DNA from: Candidatus Methanosuratincola petrocarbonis (ex Vanwonterghem et al. 2016)
GTDB lineage: Archaea; Thermoproteota; Methanomethylicia; Methanomethylicales; Methanomethylicaceae
Direction: 5' to 3'
NCBI GenBank assembly: GCA_001717015.1
Contig: MAGV01000056.1
Location: 1 to 7,303, forward strand
Length of the DNA stretch: 7,303 bases
The notes under the pieces were generated by a model, which was not told where the DNA came from, did no database searches, and saw only the letters and a program-made list of their open reading frames with translations. Positions 4,940 to 7,303 of the stretch are shown in pieces. The position numbers were made by a program, and so were the translations under genes. Each line of letters opens with the position of its first letter. The stretch's first letter is position 1.

Positions 4940-7060
4940 ATGGGGACCTTGGAAGGCTGGATCCTCGACGCCTATGTCCAGGGTCCGGAGGCGGTGGTCT
5001 GGATAAAGACTGTGGATGGGGAGGTCCTGCGCCTGAGGGACAGGCACGCCCCGTTCTTCCACGTCCTGCCAGCCGAGGGGATGGAGGAAGACCTCGCCTA
5101 CCGGATCTCCGAGTGCCGGGAGGTGAGAAGCGTCTCGGGCGAGGACCTCTGCGTCTCCATAGACGGTCCGGTTAGGCGGATGCTCAGGGTCGAGACCTGG
5201 GGCTGCGGAGTAAGGAAGATCGCGCCTTCGCTGAGGAGGCTGCCCGGGGTCGAGGGGGTCTACAATGCGTCGCTGGGCTGCGTGCAGCGATACCTCTTCA
5301 CAGGGCTCGGGGTGGAGCCGACCTCCAGGGTCGAGGTGGTCTACGAGGGTGGTTCCATCCGGGAGGTCAGGAGGGTTCCGGACGAGGGGGAGCTGGCGCC
5401 GCCCCCGTTCAGCCTGCTGGCATTCTCCGCAAGGTTCAGCAGGCAGGCGGGGAGGTGGAGGGTCGATTCGCTGCGGTGCTGCAGGTGCGGCTGCGTAGCC
5501 CCCGGGGGAGGGGAGGCGATGGCATCCTGGTTCTTCGACCACCTCTCCTCAGAGGACCCAGACCTGGTGCTGGTTGATGGTTTCGACAGGCGCTTCTTGC
5601 CTGCCCTCCTGGAAGCCTGCTCCGCATCCGGCTTGCCCTTGCGGCTCGGGAGGTGCGGCGATCCTTACAAGCGCCTCCAGGGGTCCGCCGCAGGGAGGGT
5701 CTTCCTTGGGGACGTCTTCTACGGGTTCAGCGCCGACAGGTGGGGGATCGCCGGGCTGGTCGAGCGGTCCAGGTTCGCATTCGCCACGATGGGGCAGGCG
5801 ACGAGGTGGCTCAGCAACAGGGCGATCGACTCGAGGACCTCGTTCGAGATGCTGCGGAGGGGGCACGCGATCCCGGAGTGGGACTGCAGGGATGGCGCTA
5901 GGCCGGTCGGGGAGCTCGCATCCAGGGACAGGGGAGGGGTCACCTTCACACCCATTGCCGGCGCCTTGCATGAGAATGTGGCGGCGCTGGACTTCGATTC
6001 GCAGTACCCGAGCATAATCCTTCGGGACGGGATAAGCTACGAGAGCCCTTATGGCGGGGGCGGCCGGGATGCGATCCTCCCGTCCGTGATTGAGCCGTGG
6101 CTCAGGAGGAGGCTCGAGCTGAAGCGGCTGCGCCGCGCCTTGGGGGCCGGCACCGACGGGCGGAGGTGCTGCGAGGAGCGGATCGGTGCACTGAAGATGA
6201 TACTCGTCACGATCTACGGCATCTCCGGGTGCTGCAGGAACCGGTTCGGCAACCCTGTGGTCTTCGAGGAGATAAACCGCAGGTCGAGGGAAGCGATGGC
6301 CACGGCAAAGGGGGTCGCGGAATCGATGGGCTTCAGGCTCGTCTACGCAGACGTGGACTCACTCTTCGTGGCGAAGCCCGGCGCCTCCGCAGGGGAGTAC
6401 TCCGCCCTGGCCGACGCGATAAGGTGTGAGACTGGCCTTCCCGTGTCCGTCGACAGGCACTTCCGATTCCTGGCATTCCTGCCGCTGAGGGGGGACCGCC
6501 ACTCTGCTGCGCTGAAGCGCTACTTCGGCATCACCTACGGCGGCGAGGTCGTGGCGCGGGGGATAGAGATGAGGAGGGGGGACGTCCCTGCCTTCGTCAG
6601 GCGTTTCCAAGAGTCCTTGATAAGGGAGGTCTTTTCCTGCGCCGATCGCTCGGAGGTCTTCTCTTCGGGCTTGCAGCGCGGAGCCCGCCTCCTGAACCGT
6701 GCGCTGGAGGAGCTGAGGGGCGGTAATGTAAATCCAGAGGACCTTGCGGTCAGGAGGAGGGTCGCCATGGGCATCTCGTCATACAGGTCGAGGGTGGCGC
6801 ATCTGTCGGCTGCGCTCCAGGTGCTCGCGTCTGGAGGCGGCGTTGAGGCAGGGGACGAGGTCTCCTTTATCTACACTGATGCCGACCACCCGAACCCTGC
6901 CTGCAGGGTGCGCATCCCGGAGCTCTTCAGGGGCAGCTACGATGCCAAGCACTATGAGGGGATGCTCATCAGGGCTTTCAGGACCGTCCTCGAGGGCATC
7001 GGCGCCGGGTCCCTCCCTGGGGTCTGCGGGGCGCAGGCTCCGCTGAGCAGGTGGATGTGA
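4940..7060 (+). CDS. Family B DNA polymerase, PolB2-like, proofreading motifs lost
   Basis: A 706-residue protein, shorter than typical archaeal PolB (roughly 770-900). Order: N-terminal domain (1-150), remnant exonuclease domain (about 155-300), palm/fingers (about 345-560), thumb (to 706). Polymerase motifs: A is DFDSQYPSII (Asp351; Gln replaces the usual Leu); B is KMILVTIYG (419-428; Lys, Tyr and Gly kept, the usual Asn-Ser replaced by Val-Thr); C is YADVDS (Asp471, Asp473). LKRYFG (525-530) and RGIEMRRGD are also kept, so synthesis is likely. The exonuclease looks dead: Exo I (normally DIE) is AFSARFS at 161-167, Exo II is only partly kept (DPDLVLVDGFD), and the Exo III YxxxD segment is missing. 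The C-terminus QAPLSRWM resembles the PIP box of archaeal PolB (Pyrococcus: QVGLTSWL). Second gene after the RecA-like partner. A translesion/mutagenic role is inferred from the missing proofreading and the partner. PolB2 is the best guess over a divergent PolB1/PolB3. Confidence 0.93.
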   Translation: MGTLEGWILDAYVQGPEAVVWIKTVDGEVLRLRDRHAPFFHVLPAEGMEEDLAYRISECREVRSVSGEDLCVSIDGPVRRMLRVETWGCGVRKIAPSLRRLPGVEGVYNASLGCVQRYLFTGLGVEPTSRVEVVYEGGSIREVRRVPDEGELAPPPFSLLAFSARFSRQAGRWRVDSLRCCRCGCVAPGGGEAMASWFFDHLSSEDPDLVLVDGFDRRFLPALLEACSASGLPLRLGRCGDPYKRLQGSAAGRVFLGDVFYGFSADRWGIAGLVERSRFAFATMGQATRWLSNRAIDSRTSFEMLRRGHAIPEWDCRDGARPVGELASRDRGGVTFTPIAGALHENVAALDFDSQYPSIILRDGISYESPYGGGGRDAILPSVIEPWLRRRLELKRLRRALGAGTDGRRCCEERIGALKMILVTIYGISGCCRNRFGNPVVFEEINRRSREAMATAKGVAESMGFRLVYADVDSLFVAKPGASAGEYSALADAIRCETGLPVSVDRHFRFLAFLPLRGDRHSAALKRYFGITYGGEVVARGIEMRRGDVPAFVRRFQESLIREVFSCADRSEVFSSGLQRGARLLNRALEELRGGNVNPEDLAVRRRVAMGISSYRSRVAHLSAALQVLASGGGVEAGDEVSFIYTDADHPNPACRVRIPELFRGSYDAKHYEGMLIRAFRTVLEGIGAGSLPGVCGAQAPLSRWM

Positions 7061-7218
7061 GGTACATATGGCGCCTTCCATGTAGGCAGTCTGGAATTGC
7101 AAGGCGGGATGTGGCATCGCATTCAGCCCGTGGAGGGCGCTCGCCAAGTTTCAGGAGATCATCTGAACATCTTCAGGCGCAGGGCTTAAGGGTCGCCTTT
7201 CCAATTGGGGGCGCCGTC
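7061..7218. other. Intergenic stretch after the polymerase gene with a small hairpin
   Basis: An imperfect inverted repeat starts 2 nt after the polymerase stop: TACAT (7063-7067) pairs with ATGTA (7080-7084), and GG (7070-7071) with CC (7078-7079), around a 6-nt loop and a 2-nt bulge. There is no T run, so it is not a clear terminator; it could be a transcript 3' end structure. Further on, CTTAAG at 7185-7190 lies about 30 nt before the next ATG and could be a TATA element for that gene. Confidence 0.35.
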
Positions 7219-7303
7219 ATGAAAGCCAAATCCAAAGCGTGCCCGATATGCCACGTGCCAATCTTGGACAAAGAGAGAACCTGCCGTGGGTGCGCCAAGG
7301 TGC
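7219..7303 (+). CDS. Small zinc-ribbon/treble-clef protein, partial (cut by window end)
   Basis: From ATG 7219 the frame stays open to the window edge (28 codons). The visible part, MKAKSKACPICHVPILDK and onward, has CPIC (Cys8, Cys11) and a second pair CRGC (Cys22, Cys25): two CxxC knuckles 10 residues apart, typical of a small zinc ribbon. A G-rich stretch (TTGGGGGC, about 7205-7212) 6-7 nt upstream could be its ribosome binding site, and CTTAAG at 7185-7190 a promoter element, suggesting its own transcript rather than membership of the polymerase unit. Many unrelated archaeal proteins begin this way (transcription factors, ribosome-associated zinc ribbons, uncharacterised families), so no function is assigned. 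Confidence 0.55.
   Translation, partial: MKAKSKACPICHVPILDKERTCRGCAKV

Noticed and set aside
4814..5542. 242-codon open frame on the - strand, opposite the end of the RecA-like gene and the start of the polymerase
   Set aside because: Pro/Arg/Glu-rich sequence typical of the antisense of G+C-rich coding DNA; both + strand genes here have clear families.
2899..7060. Functional link between CRISPR adaptation and the polymerase, e.g. gap filling after spacer integration
   Set aside because: They are separated by a 400-bp gap with a composition change, and nothing in the sequence ties them together; chance adjacency is simpler.

Overview
The window looks archaeal, most likely from a thermophilic TACK-type (Thermoproteota-related) lineage. 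The evidence is a Csa1-type Cas4 protein, a family B DNA polymerase with an archaeal-style C-terminal PCNA motif, a RecA/RadA paralogue, TATA-like promoters and CRISPR repeats whose RNA form ends in the AUUGAAAG handle. The exact taxon cannot be read from this sequence. All protein genes lie on the + strand; the CRISPR array is most likely transcribed the opposite way.

Positions 1-464 hold the leader-proximal part of a CRISPR array: one partial and six full copies of a 37-bp repeat, with six 36-37 bp spacers. The array runs off the left edge. Positions 465-638 are the leader, which also serves as the upstream region of a tightly spaced adaptation operon: cas2 (639-926), csa1 (935-1843), cas1 (1851-2876) and cas4 (2899-3462). 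These four genes make a complete spacer-acquisition kit, with the Cas1-Cas2 integrase and two Cas4-family nucleases that would process prespacers. No effector gene (Cascade, Cas3, Cas10) is present.

Positions 3463-3858 are a gap without a convincing gene. It holds T-rich runs, a 10-bp direct repeat and a 12-bp palindrome. Base composition changes across it, from moderate G+C in the cas genes to clearly G+C-rich DNA to the right.

The right half is a two-gene unit. The first gene is a RecA/RadA-like protein (about 3916-4920) whose Walker A loop is destroyed and which carries an extra C-terminal helical/coiled-coil region. Nineteen bases later comes a 706-residue family B DNA polymerase (4940-7060). 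Its polymerase aspartates are intact, its proofreading exonuclease motifs are lost, its motif B is unusual, and it ends in a PCNA-binding-like motif. This resembles archaeal PolB2 (Dpo2) with its partner, and by analogy the bacterial ImuA-based mutasome; a damage-tolerance or mutagenesis role is inferred. The window ends inside a small zinc-ribbon-like gene starting at 7219.

The most interesting content is the polymerase/dead-RecA pair. The next most interesting is the palindrome-rich leader lying between the divergent array and the adaptation operon.
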